64,000 nt of DNA from an uncultured Flavobacteriaceae bacterium (GTDB lineage: Bacteria; Bacteroidota; Bacteroidia; Flavobacteriales; Flavobacteriaceae), in assembly GCA_943789365.1 (NCBI GenBank), contig CALSTV010000001.1, positions 496,001-560,000 of the forward strand. The letters are read 5' to 3'. A program made the position numbers and the translations under genes. Positions 47,160-56,505 of the stretch are shown here, piece after piece (positions within the stretch are counted from its first letter, which is position 1; the number at the start of each line of letters is the position of its first letter). The notes beneath the pieces are model-generated. The model ran no database searches, was not told where the DNA came from, and saw only the letters and a program-made list of their open reading frames with translations.

Positions 47160-47762
47160 TCATTTCCAATTTTTTAAAAGTTCTATAAACTCCTTTTGAA
47201 TACTCAACGATTTGTCCTTAGCATACCATTTGTGCAAATTCAAGGCAAAATCTGTTTTCTCCATTTCTGGATATACGTCTTTGTAAGCTAACACTTTTTC
47301 CTGAATTGCAGTCGGTCTTGGTCCCCAAGTACCTAATTCTTCGTTCGTTTCAGCATCAAAAGCGATGAGCTTTGGAATGGCTCTACCTCCATTTGTAAGA
47401 TAGCGATCCATTATTTCAGGATTCTCGTCTCTTAAAATTATCTTTAATGATACTTCAGGAAGTGAGTTGGCAATTTTAGCAATAATTGGCGCATTTTGTG
47501 AACCATCTGCACACCAGCCTTCAATGAGCATGTACCAAGTCATTTTTCTTGTACTTTTTGATGCCAATGCCAATAATTCTTCTGATAATTCAGATTTAGC
47601 ATCATGTCTTTTCATACGGTGTAGGTTCATTTCAGTTGTATTTAGCAATGATTCAGACTGTGTATCGCCTGTTACCTTTCCTTCGTCAAACAAAGACTGC
47701 ACCTTACTTTTATAGGTTTCGTAATTATATTCTTCCAGTTCTGTATTTATATGTGCTTCCAT
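47160..47762 (-). CDS. Thioredoxin-family protein with single active-site cysteine
   Basis: A 200-residue thioredoxin-fold protein (Thioredoxin_9-like). The active-site region reads IEGWCADGSQNAP, which has only the first Cys of the usual CxxC, and the cis-Pro segment is GGRAIPKLIAFD. A long helical N-terminal part precedes the fold. A single-Cys site suits monothiol exchange or persulfide handling more than disulfide reduction. It heads the operon with two rhodaneses and DUF302, which makes a role in sulfur/redox chemistry plausible. Confidence 0.83.
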   Translation of the reverse strand: MEAHINTELEEYNYETYKSKVQSLFDEGKVTGDTQSESLLNTTEMNLHRMKRHDAKSELSEELLALASKSTRKMTWYMLIEGWCADGSQNAPIIAKIANSLPEVSLKIILRDENPEIMDRYLTNGGRAIPKLIAFDAETNEELGTWGPRPTAIQEKVLAYKDVYPEMEKTDFALNLHKWYAKDKSLSIQKEFIELLKNWK

Positions 47763-47906
47763 TTTATTCTCATTTTATACCACAAAATTAGAACACTCAA
47801 TTCACCTATCCTGTAACCATTGTTACACAAGAATCGGAATACACCTTATTTCTAACTTTAGAATCCAAAATTTATAGCTAAATTGCCCGGAGTAAAAGCA
47901 ATCTAT

Positions 47907-48287
47907 ATGAACAATCGATTTTTATTCATTGGGTCCATTTTTGGATTTTTGGCTGTGGTATTTGGGGCATTCGGAGCGCATGCCTTGAAAGAAGTACTTA
48001 CAACCACACAATTAAACAGCTTTGAAACAGCAGTACGATATCAAATGTACCACGCACTTCTGCTGTTATTTGTGAATAGTTATTCTAAATTCTCAAAAAA
48101 AATTCAAAAGAATTGCAGTCTTTTAATTAGTATAGGAGTTATCTTATTCTCTGGGTCTATCTATGCTATTGCCCTAGGAACTATTCCTGCAAAATATATT
48201 TGGTTCATTACGCCCTTAGGCGGTCTCTTATTAATTACAGCCTGGTTGCTATTGGCTATCTCTTTTTATAGATCTAAAAGAACCTAA
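47907..48287 (+). CDS. DUF423 family membrane protein
   Basis: A 126-residue integral membrane protein with four predicted segments, matching the DUF423 (YwdK-like) family: FGFLAVVFGAFGAHALKEVL at the N-terminus, RYQMYHALLLL and GSIYAIAL. No function is established. ATG 47907 is used because a TTG at 47883 would add residues not found in relatives. The end overlaps the convergent lipoprotein gene by 14 bases. Confidence 0.9.
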   Translation: MNNRFLFIGSIFGFLAVVFGAFGAHALKEVLTTTQLNSFETAVRYQMYHALLLLFVNSYSKFSKKIQKNCSLLISIGVILFSGSIYAIALGTIPAKYIWFITPLGGLLLITAWLLLAISFYRSKRT

Positions 48288-48678
48288 CCTTGTATTTATA
48301 TTCTACGAATTTAAAATAATTGAACAGTTTGTAATTTACTTCCAAACCATAGTTTATTTGCTGATCATAGTTTATGGGCTGCTCATATAAGTTTGCATTG
48401 TATCTACCAGGTTGTCTCGCTCTTATATTCCATTCGGTTACATATAAAATATTTTTTGTTCTGTAATACGCTTCGGAGTAATACCATTTGGGTTTGGCGA
48501 TACTATTTAAATAGACACTAAATCCCTGATCTATTATAATAATTTCATATTCCAAACTATCATTTGCAATAACCACTGCTTCTACCTCGTCTTTTTTAGT
48601 GTTGAGATTCTCTTTATTTGTTTTGCATGAAAACATTATAAAGCAAGCCATCAATAAAAGCAAAGTATTATGAATCAT
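48274..48678 (-). CDS. Small lipoprotein, DUF6146-like
   Basis: A 134-residue lipoprotein: signal ending IMFSCKT, lipobox-like MFSC. The conserved core reads YYSEAYYRTKNILYVTEWNIRARQ and INYGLEVNYKLFNYFKFVEYKYKVRF, which I take to be the DUF6146 pattern; I hold this with moderate certainty. Function unknown. It is a single gene, overlapping the end of DUF423 tail to tail. Confidence 0.7.
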   Translation of the reverse strand: MIHNTLLLLMACFIMFSCKTNKENLNTKKDEVEAVVIANDSLEYEIIIIDQGFSVYLNSIAKPKWYYSEAYYRTKNILYVTEWNIRARQPGRYNANLYEQPINYDQQINYGLEVNYKLFNYFKFVEYKYKVRFF

Positions 48679-48753
48679 ATCTGGTGATTATCAAATGAAT
48701 CCATAATTTACAACAATCTATTTCAACCGAAAAACAATTGTTTTAAAAGTTGT

Positions 48754-48761
48754 TATCTTTG
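48754..48761 (+). promoter_or_regulatory. -7 promoter element TATCTTTG for the Kir channel gene
   Basis: A TAnnTTTG match 22 bases before the ATG at 48783. It excludes the longer TTG-initiated frame at 48750, which would begin inside the promoter. Confidence 0.6.
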
Positions 48762-48782
48762 TTTGAAACCACGCAATTCTTC

Positions 48783-49703
48783 ATGGCAAAAAAAATACAA
48801 GACCCCGGCTTAGGCTACAGCTCGAATCAAAATGTACAAAGTTTTATTAAACCAGATGGAAGTTCCAATATTTTACACCTAAATCGTGTCCGAAGTTTTG
48901 CCGATTTATACACTTATCTTTTAGAACTGACATGGACAGCCTTTTTACTTTTGGTCACCATCGGTTTTATTTTACTCAATTCATTTTTTGCACTCATTTA
49001 TTTGTGGATTGGAATAGAAGCACTAAGCTTTGCCCCAGGAAGTTTCTTAGAAAATTTCTTAAATGCTTTTAATTTCAGTGCACAGACAATTACTACAGTC
49101 GGCTATGGAGCCATCTCTCCTACCGGAATGATTAGCGGTTTGGTTTCTTCTATGGAAGCCTTGGTTGGTTTGATGAGCTTTTCTTTTATCACTGGTTTAC
49201 TTTACGGACGATTTTCCAAGCCAAAACCTTCTATTCGGTTTAGTGAATCTTTTGTTGTAAGAAGTTTTGAAGGAGAACGGGCACTGATGTTTCGATTGGC
49301 AAACAAGCGAACTACCATTATGATTGAGCCCGAGATAAGAGTTACGCTCACTATTACGGAGCTAGATAAAAATAAAGAATTTAAACGCTCTTTTTATCAA
49401 CTAAAATTAGAACGGGACAAGATAACGTATTTGCCTACCATGTGGACCATCGTTCATAAAATAGACAAAGACAGTCCACTATATAAATACAGTAATGACG
49501 AGTTGAAAAACTTGAATGGTTTTCTTTATATTTTATTCCAATATCACGAAGATGCCTATTCTCAAAAGGTATATAAAATGCATTCATATCAATTTGAAGC
49601 GGTAAAAACAAACACCAAATTTACTTCGTCTGTCCGTTTTAGTGAGTCCGGTCAAATTATTTTAGATCACAATTTATTAAACCAAACAGAACCTTCTAAT
49701 TAG
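48783..49703 (+). CDS. Inward-rectifier-type potassium channel (KirBac-like)
   Basis: A 306-residue Kir family channel. Two membrane helices (TAFLLLVTIGFILLNSFFALIYLW and SMEALVGLMSFSFITGLLYGRF) flank the pore loop with selectivity filter TVGYG in FSAQTITTVGYGAISP (about residues 100-115). An N-terminal slide-helix region (RSFADLYTYLLELTW) and the C-terminal Ig-like cytoplasmic domain (RALMFRLANKRTTIMIEPEIRVTL ... KIDKDSPLYKYS) complete the KirBac plan. It would form a K+-selective tetramer in the inner membrane. It stands alone with its own promoter. Confidence 0.92.
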   Translation: MAKKIQDPGLGYSSNQNVQSFIKPDGSSNILHLNRVRSFADLYTYLLELTWTAFLLLVTIGFILLNSFFALIYLWIGIEALSFAPGSFLENFLNAFNFSAQTITTVGYGAISPTGMISGLVSSMEALVGLMSFSFITGLLYGRFSKPKPSIRFSESFVVRSFEGERALMFRLANKRTTIMIEPEIRVTLTITELDKNKEFKRSFYQLKLERDKITYLPTMWTIVHKIDKDSPLYKYSNDELKNLNGFLYILFQYHEDAYSQKVYKMHSYQFEAVKTNTKFTSSVRFSESGQIILDHNLLNQTEPSN

Positions 49704-49888
49704 TGGATTATTATTCTAAGAACAATGAATACAAAAATTACAATCACACAGGTAATGCCAACTTTGAAACCAACATTTTTGTAATGGAGTTTATGACGTT
49801 GAATGTCTTTTCTATAACTCCAAACCATTACAGCCATAAATGCTATGACAAAAAAAACTGCGAAAATTAGCTGACCTTTACTAAACAT
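49700..49888 (-). CDS. Small two-helix membrane protein
   Basis: A 62-residue protein with two hydrophobic stretches (LIFAVFFVIAFMAVMVWSY and VGITCVIVIFVFIVLRIIIH) linked by a basic loop YRKDIQRHKLHYKNVG. Such small membrane proteins are common next to Kir or other genes in Flavobacteriaceae; function unknown. It overlaps the Kir gene by four bases tail to tail, so it has its own promoter on the minus strand. Confidence 0.65.
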   Translation of the reverse strand: MFSKGQLIFAVFFVIAFMAVMVWSYRKDIQRHKLHYKNVGFKVGITCVIVIFVFIVLRIIIH

Positions 49889-49979
49889 ATTTTTGTATTT
49901 TAGGCAAAAATAAACAAATCGTGATGGATACTTTTATTTAGTATCGACAAATAATAAAACTTTATTAAATTCAGTTAAA

Positions 49980-50366
49980 ATGCAAAACAAAATAAAAGCA
50001 GTAAAAGAATTTCATGAATCTTTTAAACTCGGAATAAAAAACAGTCCAACTGCCAATTTAGGAACTGCCAAAAACAAGCTACGTTTTAATTTAATGGCTG
50101 AAGAAAATGAAGAATACTTGGAGGCAGCTAGCAATAATGACATAGTTGAGGTAGCTGATGCTTTAGGTGACATGCTCTATATATTGTGCGGCACCATTAT
50201 AGAACATGGCATGCAACATAAGATTGAAGAAGTATTTGAAGAAATTCAACGAAGTAATATGAGTAAGTTAGGAGCCGACGGCAAACCTATATACAGAGAA
50301 GATGGTAAAGTTTTAAAGGGACCTTCCTATTTTAAGCCAAACATTAAAAAAATTCTTGACAACTAA
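49980..50366 (+). CDS. MazG-like nucleotide pyrophosphohydrolase
   Basis: A 128-residue all-alpha NTP pyrophosphatase-like protein (MazG/PRA-PH superfamily). The metal-binding helices are seen as MAEENEEYLEA (ExxE) and EVADALGDMLYI (ExxD). It resembles the phage-type nucleoside triphosphate pyrophosphohydrolases, with LGADGKPIYREDGKVLKGP in the C-terminal part. The probable role is cleaving non-canonical or excess nucleotides to monophosphate plus pyrophosphate. The substrate is unknown. It is a single gene ahead of the LuxR pair. Confidence 0.83.
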   Translation: MQNKIKAVKEFHESFKLGIKNSPTANLGTAKNKLRFNLMAEENEEYLEAASNNDIVEVADALGDMLYILCGTIIEHGMQHKIEEVFEEIQRSNMSKLGADGKPIYREDGKVLKGPSYFKPNIKKILDN

Positions 50367-50384
50367 ACAAACAATATTTAAGTA

Positions 50385-50411
50385 TGAAAAATACTTAAAA
50401 TGAGTATTGTT
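50385..50411 (+). repeat. 27-base repeat with internal inverted repeat, copy 1 (possible operator)
   Basis: The core AATACTTAAAATGAGTATT has the arms AATACT and AGTATT around seven bases. An identical 27-base copy lies at 52343-52369. It is 98 bases before the first LuxR gene, a reasonable place for an operator. Confidence 0.5.
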
Positions 50412-50508
50412 CTTAACTATCAAATAACCTAACTTGCAGTCCCCTCTTTTTATATTGAACTAAAATATTAATTCAATAAAAAAAATAAAATCAATAAAAA
50501 ACAGGGGT

Positions 50509-51294
50509 TTGAATACGACATCACTTCACAACGACAATAATAACAGCATTTTTGATGCACTTGAACACATTGTTAACAAGGAGCAATTGATAAAACTCAT
50601 TGAAATCGATACTCATCTACCAAATAACAACACCTGTTTTACCGTAGTTGATTTTATAGAAAAAAAATATGTATACATCAGTAAAAATCTTGAATCTTGT
50701 ATTGGAATAAATTCGATTAGAATGTATAAAGAAGGTTTCAAATACATTTATTCTCTAATACCAGTAACAGAATTACAATTGTTTATGAGCATTTTAAACG
50801 ATATTTCTATATCTGTTATGAATCCCCAAGATGAAACTCTTCAGAAAAAAGACATAAGATATTCTTGGAACAATCAAATACAAAACAATAAAGGTGAACT
50901 ACTCAATATGTTTTTAAATGCTACCCCTTTAAATTTTTACGGCAAAAACAAACCAACCTATTTACTCATTAGATACACTGTAATAAATTCAAATAAACCA
51001 ATCGATATTTATCTTAGCATTCAACAGATAAATGAGCAAAATAAACAAGAAACTATTTTCTTTAAAAATTACACACTCGAGCAATTTCTCAATACTTTTA
51101 GCAATAGAGAAAAAGAAATTACGAGATTGCTCATTTCAAAAAACACAAGCAAAACAATTGCCAAAAAACTTAATATCAGTCTAAATACGGTCAACACCCA
51201 CCGCAGGAACATTCTAAAAAAATTCAACATTTCATCTACAGGAGAATTACTGAAACGCTTTAATTGCCAATTTACAGATCTCAAAAACCACTAA
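50509..51294 (+). CDS. LuxR-type transcriptional regulator with PAS-like sensor, paralogue 1
   Basis: A 261-residue regulator. The N-terminal 190 residues have a PAS-like pattern (FTVVDFIEKKYVYISKNLESCIGI ... YSWNNQIQNNKGELLNMF). The C-terminal GerE-type helix-turn-helix is FSNREKEITRLLISKNTSKTIAKKLNISLNTVNTHRRNILKKF. The start is TTG 50509; AGGGG four bases upstream supports it, and there is no ATG early in the frame. The next gene is a close paralogue with the same layout and also a TTG-Asn start. Target and signal unknown; a 27-base palindromic repeat precedes the gene. Confidence 0.85.
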   Translation: MNTTSLHNDNNNSIFDALEHIVNKEQLIKLIEIDTHLPNNNTCFTVVDFIEKKYVYISKNLESCIGINSIRMYKEGFKYIYSLIPVTELQLFMSILNDISISVMNPQDETLQKKDIRYSWNNQIQNNKGELLNMFLNATPLNFYGKNKPTYLLIRYTVINSNKPIDIYLSIQQINEQNKQETIFFKNYTLEQFLNTFSNREKEITRLLISKNTSKTIAKKLNISLNTVNTHRRNILKKFNISSTGELLKRFNCQFTDLKNH

Positions 51295-51548
51295 TGAGTT
51301 TATGTTTAGGGTAGTTTTACCCATCAACAGGCAATGCAACCTACATACTTCTTTCCCAGAATTATCATAACTGGATCTTAAATAATGTTGTTGTTACCTC
51401 CTTATTTATAGGGATATTTAAATTTCACTAATTATCGGTATTTCACCCTTTCGTAAACATATGTATATTTACAAGCCCCCTATTTGTTTTGCGGAGACTA
51501 GCTTACAGAATCCACAATTTAGTATTAATGCTAGTATATTTAAAAGGC

Positions 51549-52316
51549 TTGAATTCAAATATATCCAAACATAGGGATCGGTTTAAAAACAACCAATATC
51601 AACAAGAAAACTATATTGAAAAACTCATAGAGTTAGATGAGTGTCTACCTCTTGATAATACTTTCTTTAGTGTTATAGAATTTCAAACTGGAGAGTACAT
51701 TTATATCAGTAAAAATTTCGAAATCTGTACGTTTTTAAAAAAAGAAAAGATGTATGCGTCTGGAGAAAATTATTTTCTATCTAGAATTCACCCTACGGAT
51801 AAAGATTTATGGCTAGACGCTAAAAAAGACATGGAAGAAATAGCCGCAATGAAAATTCAAACTTATTCAGAAAAGAAAAACGTTAATTATACGTACAATT
51901 ATCGCATTAAAAATGGTACAGGCACCTATATAAATATTATTCAAAACATCAATACAATTGAACTAGACAAACAAAACAATGAGAGGCTAGGCTTGTTTAG
52001 TTTTACAATAGTAGCACCAACAATACAAATGGATGTATGCGCAAGTTTAAGGCACCTCGATCATGAAAACAACTATAAAACATTATTCTTTAAAAATTAC
52101 GCTACTCAAAACTTTGTAAAAAAAATAAGCTCGAGAGAAAAAGACATTCTTCGCTTATTAATTTTAAGAAAAACAAGTAAGGAAATTGGTGAAAAACTTT
52201 ACATCAGCTATAACACGGTTAACACACATCGGAGAAATATTCTAAAAAAGCTAAACATTGCTTCTACCGGAGAACTTTTAAGCCATCTATCTCCGAAACA
52301 AATAGCAGATATTTAA
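51549..52316 (+). CDS. LuxR-type transcriptional regulator with PAS-like sensor, paralogue 2
   Basis: A 255-residue paralogue of the preceding gene: FFSVIEFQTGEYIYISKNFEICTF matches its sensor region, and SSREKDILRLLILRKTSKEIGEKLYISYNTVNTHRRNILKKL its helix-turn-helix. TTG 51549 (MNSNIS) is preferred as it aligns with the TTG-Asn start of the first paralogue; TTG 51489 and ATG 51528 would add up to 20 residues. The 195-254 bases between the two genes show no terminator and no clear promoter box. A copy of the 27-base repeat follows the gene. Confidence 0.83.
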   Translation: MNSNISKHRDRFKNNQYQQENYIEKLIELDECLPLDNTFFSVIEFQTGEYIYISKNFEICTFLKKEKMYASGENYFLSRIHPTDKDLWLDAKKDMEEIAAMKIQTYSEKKNVNYTYNYRIKNGTGTYINIIQNINTIELDKQNNERLGLFSFTIVAPTIQMDVCASLRHLDHENNYKTLFFKNYATQNFVKKISSREKDILRLLILRKTSKEIGEKLYISYNTVNTHRRNILKKLNIASTGELLSHLSPKQIADI

Positions 52317-52342
52317 AATCGAAAAAAAATCAATATAAACAC

Positions 52343-52369
52343 TGAAAAATACTTAAAATGAGTATTGTT
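52343..52369 (+). repeat. 27-base repeat with internal inverted repeat, copy 2
   Basis: Identical to 50385-50411. It lies 26 bases past the end of the second LuxR gene. No gene on the plus strand follows it closely, since nadB converges from the right. Confidence 0.5.
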
Positions 52370-52556
52370 TTTGGGAAAGGAATGGTATAGATTTGTTATA
52401 CATTCGTTAGTGACTATTAAACTATATACTATTCGGGGAAAATTGCTATGTACTTGAATCGTTAGTTACTATGCACTCTATTTCCTATTTTACAATCCTT
52501 TTCATAAGGGTTGTAAGATTAGGAAATGTTTTCCAAAAGTAATAACAACTTCTATT

Positions 52557-54137
52557 TTACGATTTGGATTCTGCAAAATCTTTGTTATAGAAACCTCCTT
52601 TGTTTTCTTTGCGTTTCATCGAAAACTCACAAATAAGATATGCAGTGGTAATTAAGTTTCTCAATTCACAAAGTTCAACAGATAAAATGGACTCTTTGTA
52701 TAACTCTTCAGTTTCTTCATAAATAAAATTCAGCCTTTTCTCTGCACTCTTTAAACGTCTATTTGAGCGTACTATTCCAACATAGTCACTCATGATTTTC
52801 TGAACAGAAGCTCTTCCATGCGTAATTAAAATGTTTTCTTTATTTTGAGAAGTATTTGTGCTATCCCATTCTGGAACAGCATCATTAAATTGAATAGCAT
52901 CTATAGACGCCACACTACTTAAGTAACATTTTTGAGAATATACTAACGCTTCCAATAAGGAATTTGAAGCCAATCGGTTTGCTCCGTGCAAGCCTGTCGA
53001 TGTGCATTCGCCACAAGCGTACAAGTTTTTAATAGATGTCTTCCCATCCATATCTACTTTTACCCCTCCACAAATATAATGTGCCGCAGTCACTACTGGA
53101 ATCCATTTCTTACGAATATCAATGCCCAGACCCGCACATTTCTCTAAAATATTCGGAAAATGCTTTTTAAATTCTTCATAGTTTAGTTGCGTACAGTCTA
53201 AAAACACATAATTATCTCCACTAGTTTTTAATTCGGTGTCTATTGCTCTGGCAACTATATCTCTAGATGCCAGTTCTTCGCGTTCATCGTACTTGCGCAT
53301 AAAAAATTCTCCATTCGCCGTTCTCAATCTAGCCCCAAAACCACGAACCGCTTCGGAAATCAAAAATGCAGGAGATTCTTGAGGCAATTGATACAAGGCA
53401 GTGGGATGAAATTGAATAAACTCTACATCTTCTACCTCGGCTTTTGCTCTGTATGCCATTCCTATTCCATCTCCTGTCGCAATCAAAGGATTTGTAGTGG
53501 TAGTATACGCTTGTCCACTTCCTCCGGAAGCAATCAAAGTCAATTTAGAAACAATCGTTTTTACTTTATTAGCCTCTTTGTCCAACACATAGGCTCCAAA
53601 ACAAGTGATAGGAGTTTTACGTAAAGTTGGTCCTGATTTGACATGATGCTCTGTGATAAAATCAATGGCATAATGCTTTTCTAACACTTCTATATTTGAA
53701 GATTTATCAACCATAACCAAAAGTGCCCTTTCGATCTCAAATCCCGTAATATCTTTGTGATGCAAAATTCGATTTTGAGAATGTCCACCTTCCTTACCTA
53801 AATCAAAATCTCCAATATTATTCTCATCAAATTGCACACCCCAATCGATCAATTCTTGCAAACGTGCTGGTCCTTCTTCTACTACCATACGCACAACTGC
53901 CTCATCGCAGAGACCATCGCCGGCAATCAAAGTATCTTCTATATGTTGCTCAAAAGAATCTATATCTTCATCGTATACAGTAGCTATACCTCCTTGGGCA
54001 TACTTTGTATTCGATTCACTTCTTTCAGACTTCGTAACTATTGTTACTTTTTTGTCTTTTGCGGCATGAGCCACACGCAAGGCATAAGTCAATCCCGCAA
54101 TACCAGAGCCAATAACAAGATAATCAGTTTTTAACAT
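52557..54137 (-). CDS. nadB: L-aspartate oxidase
   Basis: FAD enzyme oxidising L-aspartate to iminoaspartate for NAD synthesis. At 526 residues it has normal length. The FAD-binding start is YLVIGSGIAGLTYALRVA; TKYAQGGIATVYDEDIDSFEQHIEDTLIAGDGL, VEFIQFHPTALY, AAHYICGGVKVD and CTGLHGANRLASNSLLEALVYS-type motifs (CGECTSTGLHGANRLASNS) are all present. It follows nadA by 47 bases on the same strand, forming the nadA-nadB operon; no nadC is in view. Confidence 0.96.
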   Translation of the reverse strand: MLKTDYLVIGSGIAGLTYALRVAHAAKDKKVTIVTKSERSESNTKYAQGGIATVYDEDIDSFEQHIEDTLIAGDGLCDEAVVRMVVEEGPARLQELIDWGVQFDENNIGDFDLGKEGGHSQNRILHHKDITGFEIERALLVMVDKSSNIEVLEKHYAIDFITEHHVKSGPTLRKTPITCFGAYVLDKEANKVKTIVSKLTLIASGGSGQAYTTTTNPLIATGDGIGMAYRAKAEVEDVEFIQFHPTALYQLPQESPAFLISEAVRGFGARLRTANGEFFMRKYDEREELASRDIVARAIDTELKTSGDNYVFLDCTQLNYEEFKKHFPNILEKCAGLGIDIRKKWIPVVTAAHYICGGVKVDMDGKTSIKNLYACGECTSTGLHGANRLASNSLLEALVYSQKCYLSSVASIDAIQFNDAVPEWDSTNTSQNKENILITHGRASVQKIMSDYVGIVRSNRRLKSAEKRLNFIYEETEELYKESILSVELCELRNLITTAYLICEFSMKRKENKGGFYNKDFAESKS

Positions 54138-54184
54138 AGTTAGATATGCGACTTTAATTCACTTATAATTAATTCTTCAAAAGC

Positions 54185-55180
54185 TTAGGATAGGGAAAGC
54201 ATGCGCTCAATAGGAAGTAATGCTTTTTCAGCGAGTTCCTCATCAACATCAATAGCAGGTAACTCATATTGCATACATGTATACAATTTTTTCATCGTAT
54301 TCAGTTTCATGTATGCACATTCACTACACGCACAAGTATTGTCTTCTTCCGCCGGTGCAGGAATCAATGTTTTTTCTGGCACCTGCTTTATCATCTCGTG
54401 TAAAATACCAGCCTCAGTAGCCACGATAAATTTATTTTTCTCACTCTTTTTTGCATAGGCAAGCAAACCTGCTGTAGAACCTATATATGAGGCTGTTTTT
54501 AAAATATGCGAAGGCGACTCGGGATGTGCAATTATTTCTGCATCTGGATGTTCATTATGAAGATCTAACAATTTCTCAATTGAAAAAGCTTCATGCACCA
54601 TACATGCGCCATCCCATAATAACATATCTCTTCCTGTTTGCTTGTTCAAATAATCACCTAAGTTTTTATCTGGAGCAAATATTAATTTTTGTTCTTTGGG
54701 AAACGACTCAATAATTTTAATTGCATTTGAAGAGGTGCACACCACATCACTCAACGTCTTAATTTCTGCAGAACAATTGATATACGTCACCACTTTATGA
54801 TCCGGATGTGCTTCTTTAAACGCCTTAAAATCTGCTGGTGGACAAGAATCGGCTAGGGAACATCCAGCCTTTAAATCTGGCAATAGCACTTTCTTTTTCG
54901 GATTTAAAATTTTTGCAGTTTCCGCCATAAAATGCACTCCAGCAAATACGATAATATCCGCGTCTGTTTTAGCAGCTTCTTGTGCTAGCGCTAAACTATC
55001 TCCCACAAAATCGGCAATATCCTGAATAGCCTCTTCTTGGTAATAGTGTGCCAAAATTACAGCATTCTTTTCCTTTTTCAACTTAACAATTTCTTCAACA
55101 TAATTGAGCTGTTCAGGTGTTTTCACATCTAAAAACCCTTTTGAAATCATATTTTCTTTTGCTGTATCTAATGTGTCCAT
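54185..55180 (-). CDS. nadA: Quinolinate synthase
   Basis: 4Fe-4S enzyme condensing iminoaspartate with dihydroxyacetone phosphate to quinolinate. At 331 residues it is of the NadA type without the long extension. Substrate and cluster residues: [22 protein letters not shown] (first cluster Cys), DVVCTSSNA (second), [18 protein letters not shown] and [12 protein letters not shown] (third cluster Cys region). It is followed by nadB, which supplies its unstable substrate, so cotranscription makes sense. Confidence 0.96.
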   Translation of the reverse strand: MDTLDTAKENMISKGFLDVKTPEQLNYVEEIVKLKKEKNAVILAHYYQEEAIQDIADFVGDSLALAQEAAKTDADIIVFAGVHFMAETAKILNPKKKVLLPDLKAGCSLADSCPPADFKAFKEAHPDHKVVTYINCSAEIKTLSDVVCTSSNAIKIIESFPKEQKLIFAPDKNLGDYLNKQTGRDMLLWDGACMVHEAFSIEKLLDLHNEHPDAEIIAHPESPSHILKTASYIGSTAGLLAYAKKSEKNKFIVATEAGILHEMIKQVPEKTLIPAPAEEDNTCACSECAYMKLNTMKKLYTCMQYELPAIDVDEELAEKALLPIERMLSLS

Positions 55181-55246
55181 AAGTGGCTAAAATTTGATAT
55201 AACGAATTAAATAACAATTCATTATAAATACTGAAGTCGTTTTCTA

Positions 55247-56323
55247 TTACAAGTTGCGAACCTTATACGTCCATCCAAATTTATCTTCAGATTTTTTTGT
55301 CTGGATATCTGTAATCGCTTTTTTGAAATAGTCGGCATAACTATTTTCTGATTTTGGCAATTCATAATCTACCCCTTGGAAGTTAAAACCTACTATCGGA
55401 TTTATTACAGCCGCAGTTCCGGCTCCAAACATTTCTTTTAGTGTTCCTGCTTTTGCCGCTGCTTCTATTTCATAAACTGAAATCGTTCTTACCTCTACTT
55501 GCAGTCCTTTATCCTCAGCCAATGCAAGTACACTTTTTCGTGTTACCCCATCTAATATTCTATCGGAGGTAGGCGCTGTGATTAGGGTATCTCCTATTCT
55601 GAAGAAAACGTTCATAGTTCCAGCTTCTTCAAGGTTTTCATGAGTACTAGCATCCGTCCAAACTACTTGTTGGTAACCTGCATCATTTGCTAATTTTGTA
55701 GGATAAAACTGACCTGCATAGTTTCCGGCACATTTTGCAAACCCTACCCCTCCACTAGCTGAACGGCTATAGGTATCGGCAAACAATACGCGTACTTCCC
55801 CACTGTAATAGGATTGCGCTGGGGAACATAAAATCATAAATTTATATTCTTTGGCAGGATTGGCAGAAACGCCAGATTCAGTAGCGATAACAAAAGGACG
55901 TATATACAACGAACTTCCTTCTTCTTTTTGAATCCAATCCTTTTCTATATTCAACAAGGTTTCAAGTCCGTCAAAAAATAAATCTTTTGGGAATTCAGGA
56001 ATCGCTAAACGCACCGCAGATGTATTCAACCGCTTTTGGTTTTCATCTGGGCGGAACATCCATATGCTATCATCATCACCCTTGTACGCTTTCATTCCTT
56101 CAAAAATAGCTTGACCATAATGAAAGACTTTTGCAGAAGGATCCAATGAAATAGGCCCATACGGACGAATTTTTAACGTTTGCCATTTACCATCTTTATA
56201 ATCACATTCTAGCATGTGATCTGTAAAGACATTTCCGAAATCAAGATTGCTAAAATCTATTTCCGAAATTTTTGACTGGGTCGCTCTTTGAATTTCAATC
56301 GCTGTCTTTTTATCTGTAATCAT
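55247..56323 (-). CDS. ilvE: Branched-chain amino acid aminotransferase
   Basis: PLP enzyme transaminating Leu, Ile and Val; 358 residues, the longer eukaryote-like type. FHYGQAIFEGMKAYKG, SLYIRPFVIATE, GFAKCAGNYAGQFYPTKLA (PLP Lys in AKCAGNY) and LEEAGTMNVFF are the signatures; APTSDRILDGVTRKSVLALAE closes the active site. Its own strand has a -7 box (TATTTTTG at 56361-56354) 30 bases upstream. It is separate from any ilv operon. Confidence 0.95.
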   Translation of the reverse strand: MITDKKTAIEIQRATQSKISEIDFSNLDFGNVFTDHMLECDYKDGKWQTLKIRPYGPISLDPSAKVFHYGQAIFEGMKAYKGDDDSIWMFRPDENQKRLNTSAVRLAIPEFPKDLFFDGLETLLNIEKDWIQKEEGSSLYIRPFVIATESGVSANPAKEYKFMILCSPAQSYYSGEVRVLFADTYSRSASGGVGFAKCAGNYAGQFYPTKLANDAGYQQVVWTDASTHENLEEAGTMNVFFRIGDTLITAPTSDRILDGVTRKSVLALAEDKGLQVEVRTISVYEIEAAAKAGTLKEMFGAGTAAVINPIVGFNFQGVDYELPKSENSYADYFKKAITDIQTKKSEDKFGWTYKVRNL

Positions 56324-56474
56324 GATCTAATTATTTTAATAGAAACAAGAATACAAAAATACTATTAATTATTTACAAAAAAACAGGTTGTGACATGATT
56401 TCTTACGGAAAAGACTACTTATGTAGTTCCTTCAAAAAAAACACAAAAACTTTATCATTCCTAAAACCTTTAGG

Positions 56475-56482
56475 TATATTTG
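56475..56482 (+). promoter_or_regulatory. -7 promoter element TATATTTG for the MnmD-like gene
   Basis: An exact TAnnTTTG 24 bases before the TTG start at 56506. It supports that start, since no ATG lies early in the frame. Confidence 0.6.
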
Positions 56483-56505
56483 TGAATCAATTTTAGGAAT
56501 TCATT

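Noticed and set aside
50387-50400. The stretch TGAAAAATACTTAAAAT of the LuxR-locus repeat also occurs in every GIY-YIG copy (near 30710)
   Set aside because: A 17-base AT-rich match; in the array it encodes part of NEKYLKSG, and the flanking bases differ. I regard it as probable coincidence, although a search would be needed to be sure.
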